Below are positions 63,289 through 64,000 of a stretch of DNA of 64,000 nucleotides, piece after piece. The position numbers were made by a program, and so were the translations under genes. This DNA is from Allopontixanthobacter sediminis (GTDB taxonomy: Bacteria; Pseudomonadota; Alphaproteobacteria; Sphingomonadales; Sphingomonadaceae). Location of the stretch: NCBI RefSeq assembly GCF_009828115.1, contig NZ_WTYL01000001.1, positions 992,001-1,056,000 on the forward strand. The letters are read 5' to 3'. Numbering within the stretch: the stretch's first letter is position 1; each line of letters begins with the position of its first letter. The notes under the pieces were generated by a model. The model saw only the letters and a list, made by a program, of their open reading frames with translations, was not told the DNA's origin and did no database searches.

Positions 63289-64000
63289 CTACTCGGCCGC
63301 TTCGCGCGCTTCTTTCTTCGCGAATTCCATTGTCGCGAGGAATTTCTCCGCATCGAGCGCGGCCATGCATCCTGTGCCCGCGGCAGTAACCGCCTGCCGA
63401 TAGGTATGGTCCATCACGTCACCGCAAGCGAACACTCCGGGCAGGATTGTCTTCGGGGTGCCCGGTTCGACAACCAGATAACCGCTTTCATCCATCGGCA
63501 ACTTGCCCTTGAACAGCTCGGTTGCCGGGGCGTGGCCGATCGCCACGAAGGCCCCGTCGACCTCAAGCTGGCTGATTTCGCCGGTTACGGTGTCCTGCAA
63601 CTCGAGCGCTTTCAGCCCGCCGGCCAGCGGATCGCCAAGGAAGCGGGTGACCGCCTTGTTCCACATCGGGGTGATCTTCTCATTTCCGAACAACCGGTCC
63701 TGCAGGATCTTCTCCGAGCGGAGCGTATCGCGTCGGTGGATCAGGGTCACATCGTCGGAATGGTTGGTGAGATACAGCGCCTCTTCGACCGCAGTGTTGC
63801 CGCCGCCGATCACCGCGACTTTCTTGCCGCGATAGAAAAATCCGTCACACGTCGCGCAGGCCGAGACGCCCTTGCCGCCCAGTTCCTGTTCGCCCGGTAC
63901 GCCTAGCCACTTGGCCTGCGCCCCGGTCGAGATGACCAGCGTATCGCCGATATAGATATCGCCGCTGTCACCGATCGCCCTGTAGGGCGGACCGTTCGCG
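63289..64000 (-). CDS. trxB: Thioredoxin reductase, C-terminal part (5' end outside window)
   Basis: FAD enzyme reducing thioredoxin with NADPH. The visible 237 codons include the redox pair in SACATCDGFFYRG, NADP-binding VIGGGNTAVEEALYL, and VFACGDVMDHTYRQAVTAAGTG. The reading frame is open to the window edge, so the N-terminal FAD domain is missing here. Its partner trxA is at 6058-6378. Confidence 0.96.
   Translation of the reverse strand, partial: ANGPPYRAIGDSGDIYIGDTLVISTGAQAKWLGVPGEQELGGKGVSACATCDGFFYRGKKVAVIGGGNTAVEEALYLTNHSDDVTLIHRRDTLRSEKILQDRLFGNEKITPMWNKAVTRFLGDPLAGGLKALELQDTVTGEISQLEVDGAFVAIGHAPATELFKGKLPMDESGYLVVEPGTPKTILPGVFACGDVMDHTYRQAVTAAGTGCMAALDAEKFLATMEFAKKEAREAAE

Noticed and set aside
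1-64000. Search for mobile elements, prophage and CRISPR arrays
   Set aside because: No transposase, integrase other than XerD, repeat array or phage gene was seen; all genes belong to core families.

Overview
The window is a GC-rich chromosomal segment from an alphaproteobacterium of the order Sphingomonadales, most likely the family Erythrobacteraceae (Erythrobacter/Porphyrobacter-like). The evidence is a LOV-HTH regulator closely resembling EL222 of Erythrobacter litoralis, a DivL-type pseudo-histidine kinase with Tyr at the phospho-acceptor position, the C4 (Shemin) route gene hemA, AddAB instead of RecBCD, and the AmgK/MurU wall-recycling pair. No insertion sequences, prophage, CRISPR array or other transfer signature was seen. 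It reads as core chromosome with about 58 protein genes, two tRNAs and no gene-free stretch longer than 300 bases. The longest such stretch, 55234-55467, is also the most interesting.

Layout. 1-6400: end of nadK, tRNA-Asn, secA, a small secreted Cys protein, argJ with an inositol-monophosphatase-family gene, and trxA. 6400-17400: a tightly overlapped minus-strand operon divL-tsaE-amgK-murU-addB-addA, joining cell-cycle control, tRNA t6A modification, peptidoglycan recycling and double-strand-break repair. 17450-22450: ahcY and a peroxiredoxin diverging from a perfect 8+8 palindrome, then a minus-strand hemerythrin/phospholipase D/folE group behind a general-stress-type (EcfG-like) promoter, then tRNA-Arg. 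22600-31000: mutT, two orphan Flp pilins, an M48 lipoprotein protease, accA, xerD (apparently using an AUC start), a 625-aa secreted helical protein preceded by a 52-aa membrane protein, and aroK-aroB. 31000-40200: the propionyl-CoA to succinyl-CoA pathway (pccB, mce, a PaaG-like crotonase, methylmalonyl-CoA mutase, pccA), with bioB, a heme N-demethylase-family gene and an LprI-family gene between mutase and pccA. 40300-52300: two SDRs, gor, pgi, lepB-rnc-era, a 60-aa HTH-like protein after topA, dprA and plsY. 52300-64000: murI, hemA, the LOV-HTH gene, a type III basic amino-acid decarboxylase, lemA and DUF3137, the carboxynorspermidine decarboxylase and dehydrogenase pair, a threonine-dehydratase-like enzyme, two MAPEG proteins and the 3' part of trxB.

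How the parts fit. PccAB, Mce and the mutase form a complete propionate pathway, and bioB in the operon could supply biotin to PccA (AccA works in a different biotin enzyme). The decarboxylase, NspC and the carboxynorspermidine dehydrogenase make up an aspartate-semialdehyde-type polyamine route. The main new proposal is a light-controlled transcription unit. Downstream of the LOV-HTH stop codon lies a 12-base sequence that fits the published EL222 operator consensus at every position. About 45 bases further is a plausible -10/start site, and then a strong intrinsic terminator with no gene in between. This suggests a blue-light-induced small RNA encoded next to its photoreceptor.
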